From Mucor racemosus (lineage: Eukaryota > Mucoromycota > Mucoromycetes > Mucorales > Mucoraceae): a stretch of DNA of 64,000 nucleotides. The position numbers and the translations under genes were made by a program. The stretch's first letter is position 1; every line of letters starts with the position of its first letter. The stretch lies in the NCBI GenBank assembly GCA_027405735.1, contig JAPEHQ010000023.1:1-64000 (forward strand). Direction: 5' to 3'. Positions 44,830 to 57,657 of this stretch are shown here, one piece after another. Below the pieces are notes generated by a model. It had not been told where the DNA came from. It searched no databases and saw only the letters and a program-made list of their open reading frames with translations.

Positions 44830-45673
44830 TTATTTTTCTGTATAAATTAAATCATAATTTACACTAGCCGTGCTACTGTAACTTGCTGTATATTTACTAA
44901 TAATCTTTTTCAACGCAATTCCTAATGTTGTCCATGGAAATACCTTGACATCTTTTTCGATATTTCTTGGTTTTGGATTTGGAAATCCCATAATTAATTT
45001 AAAGAATTCAGCAGATTCTGGTTTTAGCTTGCTGACAGTTAGTGGTTTATATCCTTCTAAGTTTCTTCGTATACGATTCTTTTCTTCAACTGTAAATTTC
45101 ACTCCAATCAAGTGTTCTAACAGATAGATACAGTCGACAGATGTTACAAAGTATTCATTTCTTTCTTTCCAGTAAATGCAAGAAACAACAATAACTTTGC
45201 TCATGTCGGGTTGTTGTGATTTCTCTGCTGGTAAATGAAAAATTTCAAATCGACATTTTACTTCATTTCCCTCTTGTTTTCTGAAAAACTGGACTAATCT
45301 ACGTTGATTTTCCCATTCTTCAGGCGACCAATCCTTTAGAACATCTGCTAAATCACCTTCTATAATCAAATTTGCTTTGTTTAAAAGATTAGCAAATGGA
45401 TTGCTTGTTGGTGATGTCTGTTGTGATGATGATGATGTTGGAGTTGTAGTGCTATGTGACATGGTTGGCGTAGTTGATATTGGTAATGGAAGTGTTGGTT
45501 TCATTTGAATTGGTGGAACTATTGTTGAGCTAGTAGATGGTTGTTGCGATATTGAATCCATAATATTAGGCATCATATAATTATCCTGTGTTTGTTGTGG
45601 AAGAGGAGGATAATTAGGATTATAAGATTGAAATTGATTTGGATCATTTGTTGATGGTGTATTATAACCACCT

Positions 45674-45712
<39 letters not shown>

Positions 45713-46517
45713 ACAGCAGCAGCGACATTGGAACCTGTATTATTTGTATTTGCATAAATAGATGTATCGTCATAAAATTCTCTTTGTTGTCTTGGAGATG
45801 GTTGAGTTGGAGGCAAACCAACATATGGAGCATGTTGTTGTTGATTAGAAATTGCATAATAATTTTGCTGTTGTTGTTGTTGTTGAGGAGAAGGTGAAGA
45901 AGATGTACTAGGATAACCCAAACTAAATGGATCAGATCTTGGTCGTTTTGATTCATCATTCACTGTATGAATATCTATCGAATTGAATTCTGTCGAAGCT
46001 CTTTTTCTTGATAAATGATATGCAAAATAGCCAATAAACCAACTATCAAGTATTTTGTCGTCTTGTACAACCACTATATAAATAGGTATCCTTGACATGT
46101 CAGTATAATCTACAGCTGTAGCACTTGGTACAGTTGTATGAATTGTAATGATTTGAGTAACCGTATTTAGTGTAAAATGACATGTTGTGAAACAAGAATT
46201 AAACGCAATTCTTATTAAATTTGCATCCAAATTTTGTAAATTTAAATCGACATGATAATTATCTCCAGCTTGACCTTGCAATGGACCATATTCAATTATT
46301 TGTGGTGGCTTAAATAAGTTGGTTGATGGCTGAGGAATCCATTTATTTGCATTGTTTTCTACTAAACAAGTTGATTTTGTTGGTATTTCAGATGTTGTAG
46401 TTGCATTTGAGGCTGTTGTTGCAGTTGTTGTATTAGGTAAATCGAAACCTTATTTTATTTTAATATTAAATTCTTTAGCTTTGTTATTTTTAAATGTATA
46501 TATTTACTTTGTGACAT
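44830..46517 (-). CDS. medA: Medusa (MedA)-type transcriptional regulator
   Basis: Coding exons 46517-46508 (10 nt, MSQ plus one base) and 46448-44830; 542 aa, in frame. The N-terminal half contains a beta-rich region (YHVDLNLQNLDANLIRIAFN) and an RKR-type basic patch. The middle is low-complexity with Gln, Ala (GCA/GCT-type run at about 45674-45722), Ser/Thr and Pro tracts. The C-terminal ~170 residues are the conserved block of the MedA/Ren1/Acr1 family: DWSPEEWENQRRLVQFFRKQ, FVTSVDCIYLLEHLIG, FTVEEKNRIRRNLEGYKPLT, FFKLIMGFPNPKPRNIEKDV and KVFPWTTLGIALKKIISKY. In Ascomycota these nuclear proteins control conidiation and adhesion; the role in this fungus is inferred only. The first coding exon probably continues a long 5' UTR exon. 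Confidence 0.85.
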
Positions 46518-49164
46518 GGCCACTAATTCTTGATTTTTTTTTTTTTTTTCTGCTTCAGGTAGGCCCAATTAAATAATTTTTTGTTTTGTGTTGTATAAAT
46601 TGTATCTAAAACAACATAAAATTTTTGATTAAATGTCAAGTTTTATATCAATCAAAAAAAAAAAAAAAAAAAAAATAAAAAAATAAAAAATTTACAAACT
46701 TTTTTGATAAATTCAGTTGATTCAATTGATATTATTAATAAAATCTATATCCACTATCATTTTTCATAGTATAAAAAAATGAAAAAAAAATAGAGAAAAG
46801 AAGAGATTATAAAAAGAATTTCAAATGTGTATGAGAATAATATCAAAAAGTTAAACAAAAGCGGTCAGTTAAAAAATATATATGAGTTATTGTTCTCTCT
46901 CCATTTCAAAATTGATATCCGATCCATAACGTTAAACGCATGGTCGTACATCAATATCAAACCATGTGAGACTATTATATATATACATACCAAATTGTTG
47001 AAAAAACGAGAGAATTCGGAAAAGAGAGTAAAAGAGGAAATTTAAACTAATGCAAAAGGGAATTATAAAAAAATAAAAATAAAAAAAAAATAAAAAAAAA
47101 TATAATAACACAAATCCCAATCAAGGTCGAAAGGAAAAAACAATTGCAAAAAAAAAAAAAAAAAAAAATATTGCTCGGGCGAAACTTTCAAAAGAAATTG
47201 TATATATAATAGATTTATTCATAAATAAAAAGCCAGTAATTTGGTACTCGATTCATTGTTTATTTAAACTCGTGTTTTTGTGTTTTCTTCTTATTCACAT
47301 TTCATATATGATCTATAACAACGATTTTGATCGGTACATGTAAAATAAGAAAAAGGAAAAAAAACAAAAGAAACAAAAAGAAAAAATGTTTCACAATGTC
47401 ATTTTCATAAATCAAAAAAGTGCATCACTGTATAAAATAATCGTCGGGAAATATACTGAAAATCATTTTCTATCTTCTCTCCAGAATTTCGATATTTTGT
47501 CAAAACAAGACAAATACACACTAAAACCTTATTTGGTATCAATATTTCTGATTGCTTAGCAACTAAATTTATGCGTTCCAGATTCAAGAAAAAAAAAAAA
47601 AAAAAAAAAAAAAAAAACGTATTCAAGGCAATAAAGATGATTCAATCATCAAAATATACTTAGTGTACGTATGATATACCAATAATTGGTTACTCGACCT
47701 TGAAGCTGATCTGTGGGAAATAAATTAAAATGAAATATTCCCACTTTTTAATTGCCAAGAATGATTTGCTCTGTTCAAGAAAGGGCAAGTGTTAGTACTG
47801 ATAGCATCAGAAATTACATACATAAAGTTACGATTTTTTTTATCTAAAGCTATTTTCAACTTGCCTTAGTCAATAGTATGGTTTAATGTACTGGATTTGA
47901 TCGAATTCAATTGCTTCCTGCCCCAAATTCATCAATTGAGAGTAGCAATGTCAAAAATTTTACTGAAACAAACGTCGATCGGTGTTTTAACATCGAAATT
48001 TGCAATGAGAAAAAAAAATTCTTTCCATCTTCAAAGGATTAATATGTTAAAAGATATTATTAACCTTACTTTAAATACTTGATTAAAGTAATAGTAAATA
48101 AAATGCTCTATAATTCTGTATTTTTTAATTTTAACACTGCAGCTAAAAAAAACTTTTTATTGCCAAAAAACCAAAATATTGGTTTTTGGAGAAAACGTAC
48201 GAAAATTTAGAATAAAATTTTATCGTAAATACTTTGATCAAAGGGGCATTTGACATTAGAATATATTTTGGTGAAAAAAAAAATGAGATTATGTCCAAAC
48301 AATAAAAAGATCTTTATGGGCTCCTCAACCAAAATCGAGATGAAATCAAAAGGTTGAAAATTCCTGAATTTGTTACGGAAAATGCTTATTGAAGAAGAGC
48401 AATCGTTTCATATATCCTGAGAAGGTATACACACCTTGGAAACTACATTATTTAAAAACGTTGATTTATGCCCTGTTTTGCGAAACATTTGACCTCAAGT
48501 GCACGTTTCTGCCTCCAATAATAATAGAATAGCATAGTTTGTTTATCTTGAGGAATGCACTTGACTCTAGACTACTGATTTACACTATTTTAATCGAGAT
48601 TGAGGTGAGTATAATTAGAAGTTTACAATGGTTTGTTATCAAATTGAGATGAAAATATAGCTATAAAGTTTCTGTGTTTCCAAATAATGATTAAATCACA
48701 TATGTAACGTATACATTGCAAGTTGTATCACGTCGCTTTTCAACATAGCATGGCAAAACATACTATAATTTCTAAAATGACAGGTAAATATTGAATTTAT
48801 TGATATATGTTATTATCTGAAGGTTTATAACCTAGAAAATCATAAAATAAAAATTAGTGTCGTAAATAGCTTGTCTAGAACGATTGATTGGAAAACAAAC
48901 TATGGTTTAAACAAGCAAAATGAGTCGATAAAAATCCTTTAAAGATAATACAATCCAAGATAAATGGAATATTTTCACCACTTTTATTATAATAGCTTGC
49001 CCTGACCAAATAATATCAACAATGTTTGTACAAAATATATCTTTTATTTGTGTTGTACAGCTAAATTTGGAAGGAATGAATAAACAATACAACCCAATTA
49101 CAAATATATAAAGAAAGACATGAAGAATTATTTTATGCCTTTTATTTTGATTTTCTAAACAAAA
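46518..49164. other. Long intergenic region between MedA-like and GH16 genes
   Basis: Contains long A-runs (about 46653-46673, 47079-47100, 47148-47168, 47587-47618) and probably the extended 5' UTR and promoter of the MedA-like gene. The short open frames here are not supported. No RNA gene was recognised. Confidence 0.5.
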
Positions 49165-49262
49165 ATGTTTATTCATTCATCATATTGCATTTTAATAGCT
49201 GTGTTAACTACATCAGTTTATGGCTTTGAGTATCGTTTTGATGATACATTGCGACCAATAGT

Positions 49263-49299
<37 letters not shown>

Positions 49300-50687
49300 G
49301 ACTCAAAACCAAATTTTACTTCAGCCCAAGCATTAGGTTCAGAAGATGATTACTGTCTTGTATTTGAAGACCATTTTAATACCTTTGATTTGAAAAACTG
49401 GCAACATGAGATCAGTCTTAGTGGAGGTGGTAACTGGGAATTCCAATATTATACAAACAACAGATCAAATAGTTTCGTTGAAGATGGTATTTTATATTTG
49501 AAACCTACAATGACCTCGGGCACTATTGGAGAAGAAGCATTAAAAAATGGAGGTAGAATAAATCTTTATTCAGGTGCACCTTCTGAAGATTGTACAGGTA
49601 AGAATTATCCATTCAAATCAAAGCCATGTGATTAATAAACATATAAAATCATAGATAATTCAAACTATGGTAAACGAGTAAAATATTACAGCATTTCATT
49701 CATAATTAGACTAATTACATCCAAGAATAGGCTGTGAAAGAACATCTGGGGCAGCAGCAGACGGAAACTATCTAAATCCTATTCAATCAGCAAGAATTAG
49801 AACTATTGACTCTGTTGCATTAAAATATGGTAAAGTTGAAGTTAGAGCTAAATTACCTACTGGAGATTGGTTGTGGTAAGGTATTTCAAATATTGACATT
49901 TTGATAACATGAAATAAATGTAATCAACATAGGCCTGCCATTTGGATGTTGCCCAAGTATTCTGCTTATGGTAGTTGGCCAGCTAGTGGTAAGGAATTGA
50001 ATTGCTTTTATTTTATAAACATTAACATTTACATTTATTTATTAGGCGAGATTGATATTGTAAATATTAACAATTTGATATTTTGGACGAGATCAAAATA
50101 TTAATTGTTATTTTTTTTTTATATAGCTTGAATCAAAGGGTAATGCTAAATATGATCATGGTAATACATCAACTGTCATGTCAACTTTACATTGGGGACC
50201 AAATACATATCAAAACAAGTACATGTTAACTACAGAACAAATGAAAGCTCAAAGAGGATCTACTTGGGCAGATGAGTTCCATACATATGGATTAGAGTGG
50301 ACTAAAGAGGGATTAAGAACATATGTAGATGATGAAACTCTTTTACAAGTAGATTTTGACAAGACATCGTGGCAACGTGGTGAATTTACCAAACCTACTA
50401 TGAATCCATGGAAGGGAGGTGATATCTCTGCACCTTTTGATCAAGAATTTTACTTGATTCTTAATTTAGCTGTAGGTGGAGTTAATGGATATTGGCCAGA
50501 AGATGAAAGCAAACCATGGAAAAATGACGATCCTCATGCTCCTAATGCTTTTTATAATGCAAAAAACAAGTGGTTACCTACTTGGGGTAAAGGTAATAAG
50601 CGTGCATTAGCTATTGATTGGGTAAAGATGTGGTCTACAGAAACTGATACATGTGCTTCCAAATTAAAACTACATAAAGCCTTGTAA
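49165..50687 (+). CDS. GH16 family beta-glucanase, secreted
   Basis: Exons 49165-49597, 49731-49875, 49933-49988, 50046-50059 and 50127-50687 total 1209 nt, 402 aa, in frame. The family cleaves beta-1,3 or beta-1,3-1,4 glucans outside the cell or in the wall. A signal peptide (MFIHSSYCILIAVLTTSVYG) and an Ala-rich tract precede the fold. Motifs run in order: FEDHFNTFDLKNWQHEISL, NNRSNSFVEDGILYLKPT, SARIRTIDS, YGKVEVRAKLP, DWLWPAIWMLP, the catalytic GEIDILES (E-x-D-x-x-E, so nucleophile and acid/base are both present), MSTLHWGPN, FHTYGLEWT and EFYLILNLAVGG. This resembles the invertebrate beta-glucan-binding/laminarinase branch, and the catalytic residues suggest activity. The stop is 100 bp upstream of the BET1 start on the same strand. 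Confidence 0.93.
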
Positions 50688-50787
50688 GATTACCACTACA
50701 TACACTCTTTATCACACAATTTAAATAAATTATTACCCTTTGTTTTTCTCATTCTTGGTTGTTTTTTTTTTTTTTTTTGGTAATATC

Positions 50788-51415
50788 ATGTCGAGACAGT
50801 TTGGCAATAGAAGCAGTGTAAGGTGCTTAAACATAAACACAATACGAAATAAAGAGTAATATACTTACAAATCACTACAGAAGCCATCAAAATTTACATA
50901 ATAGATCGTCTTTATTCGCGGGAGCACAACAAAATGATACACGTACACCTTCTCCCTTTTTAAATGGAGGAGGAGACCAACAATCAGTAACCTTGGACAT
51001 GAATGATAGAGATTTAGACTATTTAGAAAGCCAGAATGATGATGAAATATCTGGTTTATCTGCAAAAGTGAACATTTTGAAAAACGTAAGGTTATTTGGA
51101 AAATATGTTTTTTGTATAATTTCTAATATAATGTTTGATAAATAGATTACTGGTAAAATTGGAGAAGAAATTCGCTCAGGGAATAGTTTTATCGATCAAA
51201 TGGTAAGTAAACAATGAGATGTACGGAAAAAATAGACGTTAAAGAGAATACGCCTATTGTAGAATGATCAATTTTCGAATACTGGATCTGTACTCGGAAA
51301 AACAATGAATAATTTCAAAGTGATGGCTTCAAAAGAATCAGGGACTATGTGGTGTTGTTTAACACTGTTTGTTGTATTTATAGTCTTTTTCTTTTATTAT
51401 TGGTTTTTCAAATAA
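50788..51415 (+). CDS. BET1: BET1-like v/Qc-SNARE of ER-Golgi transport
   Basis: Exons 50788-50822, 50881-51085, 51146-51202 and 51263-51415 total 450 nt, 149 aa. BET1 acts in fusion of ER-derived COPII vesicles at the cis-Golgi. The protein starts MSRQFGNRSS, has RSSLFAG, a SNARE helix (DYLESQNDDEISGLSAKVNI, KNITGKIGEEIRSGNSFIDQ, MNDQF) with the central layer Gln or equivalent near FIDQ, then GSVLGKTMNNFKVM and a C-terminal anchor (LTLFVVFIVFFFYYWFF). Donor AAG/GTGCTT of exon 1 is used because it alone keeps the frame. Length is typical of BET1. Confidence 0.9.
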
Positions 51416-54240
51416 AAGATGGTGTTGGAAACATGATTATGTAAGGGACGAGGGAGAACAGCAGCGAGGCATTTAAAATTTTTCGTGCATCAAAAATTGT
51501 GGTATTTTCTTTTTAAAGAGTTTTAGACAATCAGGGTGGTAATGAGAATTTATGATTGATTATGTGATTGGATATAGAAACTATTTCCTATATACTGATC
51601 TTTCAGTAAAAAGTGCTTTGAAATTCGATAGATACATTAAATGGTCATCAAATTATCTCGAAAATTTATGCACATGAATTAGGATCGCTGTAGCTTAATA
51701 TACAATTAGTAGGACGGGAAAAAGGACAATGTAATATTTGACATATCAGCGAATCATCAATAGAAGTAAATCGTCATACAGATACTATATTTTGTTACAT
51801 GATTTATCATTATTTACTCGCAGTAATAGAAAGAAACAGAAAATAGGGTATACGCTACCCTTGAAGGATGGTCCTTTAAAGAATACTAGCTCGTAGAATT
51901 AAAGGGGGAAGGATCGAAAAAGCAGAGGCTCAGTAGATCATGCGCACTCTCAATATATACATCTAGCGCCATTTAAGAACTTTGCAAGCAATTACCATTG
52001 AAAAGGTTCCCAAAAATAGTTGTGTATTTGTAAAATTAGTCCTACTTTACATTACAAAACACTTTTAAGAGCAGACTTTCATATTCAAAGAGCTATAAGA
52101 CATCTTTTGTAGAATGTATTTTATAAAGCGGCATTATTTGCTCAATTTCACTTTATCTTCATGCATTATAAAATATTAAGATTGACGTTCATAAACTACC
52201 AAATGTTTCATATAAAAACAGTCTATTGTTATATTTATATTATTTGTTTCTAATTCATCATAATGTAAAATCTAAGATATCCTTTTTATTAGACTTAAAA
52301 ATTAAGAACCTAAAAAGCTTTGCATACACAATATATGCTGACGATATCTATGAGCAAGAGCATTGGAAATAGGTAGCAAGAACGACAAATTATGTCAAAA
52401 TCAAAGGGGTCGGGGTTTGAATTGTTAAAAATATTAAAGAAGCAACTGCAAGTTTTTGAGTTCAGTTTAACATTTCAGAAAAAAATTGTGCCTTTAAAGA
52501 ATTTTTACAATGCATATTTTATAGTTAATCTTTGAAAATGCATTAATAAAATATATGTACGTAAAACTAAATTATACTATGGTATTTTATTTGAAAGGTT
52601 TTTGTAACCTAATTGTTACAGTATCTTTGATAGAGTACGATTTTAGTTTCTCCAAGAAAAATCAAAAAAATCAGTTGTCAGACGCAAAACAAGCATTGTC
52701 GTGGCAAATATAACGTTATTTTGGTTATATGTTCTCGACTATTACTTTAGTAAAAAGTTTCATTTTTCGACCGAAAAATCGAATTTTGTGAAAATTGAGA
52801 TTTCAGATGTGGTATGGCAAGGCAAAATTCGAGTTGAAATTTTGATCTAAAAAAAATTGTAAAAATGCCTTGGAATCCACCTACTGAACGATAGCAATGG
52901 CTTGGTAAGTTTTCGGGCACTAGGGGTGGTTGTACAATCCCAAAGTGGAACATTCAAAGGTCAAATCTGCTAAATTTAAGGCTTTTATGTACAACGTTTC
53001 CTAATTTGAATGTAATCAAGTATGATTTATGAGGGATTTTGAATATTTTTAAATTGGTAACAACAAAAACAGGTTGCAAAAACTAGACTTATATAACGAG
53101 AGTTGCATGGAATGTGGTTTTTAATACTGTTGCATTGTTTGGACTTGATAGTAAAAATTACCTTTTTCGAGTACAAAAATCATTTTGATGCGATATTTTG
53201 GGGGAAGATCAATGGAAACATTATTACTTGTTGGTTTGTGTATTTAAAAGTGGAATTAAGGGTACTATAATTCTTTCAAGGCGATGTAATAATTTCAAGT
53301 CCCTTAACAACCTTATCACCCCCCCCCCTTATTAAATTAAAAAGGAGCACTTTAACTTTTCCATTACGCTTACTGCTATGCAGATCATTTCCTTGAGTGA
53401 AATCAACAAGAGCTCTATATGGAAGTAATTTAATGTATTCTATGGAACTATGTTACACTTTTAGTAAGTTTTAATCAATTTTCGGATCTGCATATCATTT
53501 GGGTTTAGTGAATTTGTGTATTATTAACGATACAAGTTCCTGGATCGTAATATTTCAATTACAATTCCAAGTGCAATGTATACAAATTGCAATTTATTCC
53601 ATAATATATTGATATCACAACTGTATTATTAAATAAACTTATTAATGTATATATGAACTCCAAATTTTATGATTTTTTCTACCGTACAACAGATCTCTCG
53701 GCAAAAGATATGATAACATACATATGCCAAGGGTAAACAACAGTATTACAAACACTGGTTGATCGTTGATGCAATCTATTAGTATGAATTCCTGCAAGGG
53801 GTTTAACGGAGTAATTTTTTTTTGGGGGGAGGAGGAGGAGAGGATGAATTAAATGTCTGTTTATCTGAAGTATGTACTTATAAGGAGAATGGAGAGAATC
53901 ATTAAAACGTTTATCCGGCATTTCTGTTTGTGATACTTTAATGCCAAGATTCTTCATAATTTTCATCAAATGGTTTCTATATTCCCAATTTCAATAAAAT
54001 GTCCATTCGAGTTTTAAATTTCAAGGGTAATCTATTCAAATTCAATGCTTAATAATGATATATTCATGATTGATATAATAGTAAAAATGATGTCAACCAG
54101 AGATATATAATATACCGTTGAAATTACCATTCTAAGAGACAGTGATATGAAATAAAATCAGGTACCGATTTCGAAACCGTATTTTACAAATATGTTTGAT
54201 TATTATTATAATAAGGAAAAATACGTTAAAATTATTGAGA
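51416..54240. other. 2.8-kb intergenic region, no supported gene
   Basis: AT-rich with scattered short open frames. A 96-codon minus-strand frame (53679-53969) has no start context, no domain and no partner exon. A C10 run lies at about 53320-53329. No tRNA or rRNA was recognised. Confidence 0.55.
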
Positions 54241-55011
54241 TCAAGATGAGGTAACAGTTGGTTTATGAATCAAAGTAATGGATTTTGTAACTGTTAAAAC
54301 TGTTTCTGTAATTGATAGAGATGACGTTACTGTTGGTAATTCTAAACTTGGACTTTTACCGTGTGCGATGCTACTAGCAGATGTTGTGGTAGCATTTGTA
54401 ATAGTGGAATTATTTTGTATACTTGCTATATTGCTACTGCCACTAAACGCTTTTCCTAATCCTACCAAGACAAATGTAATGGCAATCAAAGCACCAAATA
54501 CAATCATCAACACAGCAGCAATCCAACCACGAGGAGTTCTTTTAATTTTCTTTGTAGGTATAGCACTAAAATAGCCTTGTTGTTCTTCATCATCTCCTAC
54601 AGCAGTAGAACCTGGAGAAAGTCGAGGATCGCTATAAGAATGTCGGACAACTCTGCTACTCTGATTATTGTGTTGATGTTGCTTTTCTTGAGCATGTGCA
54701 GTCTTGGAATAGTTATTATCTTGGTCATGTTTTGTTGGTTTATTTAGCTTTAACTTTTGTTTTAATCTTTGAACCCATGTTTGGTCAGGTTCCTTGTTAC
54801 TTTGTTCTTGCTCGTCTTTGTATGATACAACTGTAGTAGGTGATATTTCAGCCATACTACCTGTATCATAAAATAGATTTTTAGCTCCAGTAGTGTTTAT
54901 TTTCAGTGGGATCAATGATGCTTTTCTTGCATTATATTTTGAGTGAATGGGAGGAACAATAGTAGCGCAAGATGATTTTCTTCTATTGTCATAAACTGAT
55001 GAAGATTCCAT
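54241..55011 (-). CDS. Single-pass membrane protein, unknown function
   Basis: A single exon of 256 codons from MESSSVYDNRRKSSCATIVP. The first ~160 residues are polar, with a basic coiled segment (WVQRLKQKLKLNKPTKHDQ), a His/Gln-rich stretch and an SxxDPRLSPGS motif that could be phosphorylated. One transmembrane helix follows (WIAAVLMIVFGALIAITFVL). The last ~65 residues are Ser/Thr/Asn-rich with N-x-S/T sites, as in O- and N-glycosylated ectodomains. Topology is therefore cytosolic N-terminus and outside C-terminus (inferred). The style resembles small fungal wall-stress sensors or Mid2-like proteins, but with reversed order and without Cys; I assign no function. Confidence 0.75.
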   Translation of the reverse strand: MESSSVYDNRRKSSCATIVPPIHSKYNARKASLIPLKINTTGAKNLFYDTGSMAEISPTTVVSYKDEQEQSNKEPDQTWVQRLKQKLKLNKPTKHDQDNNYSKTAHAQEKQHQHNNQSSRVVRHSYSDPRLSPGSTAVGDDEEQQGYFSAIPTKKIKRTPRGWIAAVLMIVFGALIAITFVLVGLGKAFSGSSNIASIQNNSTITNATTTSASSIAHGKSPSLELPTVTSSLSITETVLTVTKSITLIHKPTVTSS

Positions 55012-55696
55012 TTTGTATTTATGTAATTAACGAAAAAGAAAAAGGAAAAAAAAACATACAACTGATAACTGTTATTATATACATATCCCAACTAAATACA
55101 TGTATTAATGTATGATATGTAGGTCGCATCAACGTCATATATACAATAGATAACCTACGGGACCTTGAGTGGAATATTTGATGTGGTATTCTTAATTTAG
55201 GCCGACATGTTTCTAAAAAGAACCGTTGCTTTGACCGAGAATACAATTATGAAATAAACGACGATCGTTTACATTATTACGGATTTATATTTCAAGGCAT
55301 ATGTAGTGTATATAAATCTATCATCATATTACAACTTGACCAAGGACTATTATATAAATTGGGATTCTACATGACATGGCATTTATACACGCAATTATTC
55401 AAATACCATTGGTGAAATGGGGGATACATTACATTACACTGCACACATGTAATACCAATCAAAATTTAAATAATATATATATATTTATATTTATTGACAG
55501 CATAGAGCATATAAAGAAAAGAAAAAGAGGGAAATTGGGCTATATAGTAATCATGTAAAAATTATAGAAAAAAAAACATATATAAAAATAAAATGCATAT
55601 ACAAAAAAAGTAAAATATGTATAAAATTGGACATGAAAATTACAGTACGAAAAGGAGCGTAGGTGGTTCAAAAAAGGGGGGAGGGATAAAATCAAA
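55012..55696. other. Spacer
   Basis: AT-rich promoter/3' region between two minus-strand genes. It holds a run of ATATAT at about 55473-55490 and no gene. Confidence 0.5.
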
Positions 55697-56146
55697 CTAA
55701 TGATAATTGAGCGATGGAGTAGGCGTAGGTGGAGGTTGAGGTGATACAGGTGGCGGCTGTTTAAGTAGTTTTTGATTCACTTCCAATGTCATTTTAGTCA
55801 ATCTTCGATCTAAATGTCTAACTTGAGCCATTAAATCGTCGTAAGCGATACTTAATTCCTTATCAACCTGATCCAAATGCTCCTCAGATGAGCTTTGATT
55901 TACTGTGAATGCATTTCGAATGGACTCCAACACAATGTTTATTGTGTTCCATTCATAGAATAAGTGATCCAAATCATTTTGAAACTTTTCAATTGCATTG
56001 CAAACTTCTTGATCTTGACTAAATTTGCGCTTTCTAGTATTATTGCTGTTATTAATTGACATTGCTTGCTGCATCCAATTTAAATCACTAGTTGATTTGG
56101 CAAAAAGTTGATTCAGTGAAGAATAAGAAAGAGGATAAATGTTCAT
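55697..56146 (-). CDS. Small coiled-coil protein with nuclear-type basic patch
   Basis: A 149-codon single exon. It has NTRKRKFSQDQ (a possible nuclear signal), then about 80 residues of heptad-like helix (CNAIEKFQNDLDHLFYEW, LDQVDKELSIAYDDLMAQV, RHLDRRLTKMTLEVNQKLL), and ends in a Pro-rich tail (PPPVSPQPPPTPTPS). The size and helix/Pro arrangement would suit a subunit of a nuclear complex such as Mediator or a kinetochore assembly, but I do not recognise the family. Confidence 0.6.
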   Translation of the reverse strand: MNIYPLSYSSLNQLFAKSTSDLNWMQQAMSINNSNNTRKRKFSQDQEVCNAIEKFQNDLDHLFYEWNTINIVLESIRNAFTVNQSSSEEHLDQVDKELSIAYDDLMAQVRHLDRRLTKMTLEVNQKLLKQPPPVSPQPPPTPTPSLNYH

Positions 56147-56982
56147 GAATTTATTTTTTGACAGATCAACAAATGTGTGTGTGTGTGGGGGGGGGGGTTA
56201 CTGTGATAAACTTGGATTATTTAATATTAAAAAAAGAGGGAAAAGTAAAGAGGAAATTTGATTTTTCTCTTTGTATTTATATGAAAAAAAAACAATTTAC
56301 TCGCCACATATCAATATAGAAAAAAAAGGAGATTTAGTAAAGTGGCAATAATGTCAATGAAAGGATTCCCTGTGTGAGTTGAAAAAAAGCTGGGCTTGCA
56401 GCACTTTAAAGTTCGAGTTGGCATGGTGGAATAACATTGGGGGGTCCAACAAACACGCCACGAAAGGTAAATCAAACTGGATTACCATATCTGTCGATCT
56501 TCCGATCCCTTATAAACAAAATGTTTAATGTATGCAATATGGAGGAGCCTTGGTCTTTAATAGTCTTTTTTAGCATGTCTAAATTCAACAAAATCATAAA
56601 TGATTTTAGATTTTGATTGCACGCAAATTGTAGTAAAATTATACGAATTTTTCTTATTTTTTTTTTCCTTGTGCATCTTGTCGTCCAAATTAAGTATATT
56701 GCATCTAAAAATCTGCAGATTGAATCATCATTAGCATCATCATTTATACCATAGATTTTGTAATCTGTCTTGGCACATTTTTTTTTTTTCTGGGAAATAG
56801 AATTCAAACTTGATTGATCTAGAAGCCAAGCTTGTTTGTTGTCCTTTTTGAGTTAGTTTTTATTTCTTTTCTACACGCCTAATTAGACGCGTTAAAGAAA
56901 TTCGCATGGACTGTTTATTTCCAGTTTCATTGCAGTAAATTTAGAGATTTTTTTTTTCCTCTCTTTCAATACAAATAACAAC
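56147..56982. other. Divergent promoter region
   Basis: Separates the minus-strand coiled-coil gene from plus-strand CKS1. Contains (TG)n followed by a G9-10 run at about 56175-56198 and a T-rich tract before the CKS1 start. The minus-strand frame 56472-56807 is not supported. Confidence 0.5.
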
Positions 56983-57623
56983 ATGAATAACGATGAAAAT
57001 AACCCTCAATGCAATGATAAAACCACAAAGAAAAACCCAACATCAACTACAACCACTACAACAACAGCAACAGCAAAAAATGAAGGAACTAATTTAAAAG
57101 AATATAATAATCTCATGCCAAAGACGATTGAAGAAATTAAAGAAATCCAAGCAAGAGGTCGCAAATTATTAATCAAAAGAAAATACATCAAAAGAAGTCG
57201 ATTTGGATTACAAAATCAACCGCCAAAATCCGAAGAAGAATTAAGGATAGAAAAACTACAAAGAGAAAAGGATATTAAAGAATTACCACAACAAATTGTA
57301 TATTCAAATTATTATAACGATGAAGAATTTGAATATCGACATGTTGTTTTACCAAAGAATTTAGCAAGATGGTTACCACAAAACCAGCTATTAAAACAGG
57401 AGCAATGGATTGAAATTGGCGTACATCAATCTTCTGCTTGGGAGCATTATATGATTTATAAACCTGAACCTCATATTTTATTATTTAAAAGAGAAAGAAA
57501 TTATCTACAGAAATATGGTGATGATAAACCACAATATCCTCCTGAACAATTAGAATTATTGAAGCAACAACAACAACAACAACAACAACAGCAACAACAA
57601 CAACAGCAGCAGCAACAACCAGT

Positions 57624-57657
<34 letters not shown>

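Noticed and set aside
45573..45959. Leu/Asn-rich minus-strand frame inside the MedA-like gene
   Set aside because: An alternative frame of the Gln/Ala-coding repeats.
53679..53969. Minus-strand frame of 96 codons
   Set aside because: There is no recognisable domain and no partner exon, and base composition is like the surrounding spacer. Kept only as part of the intergenic description.
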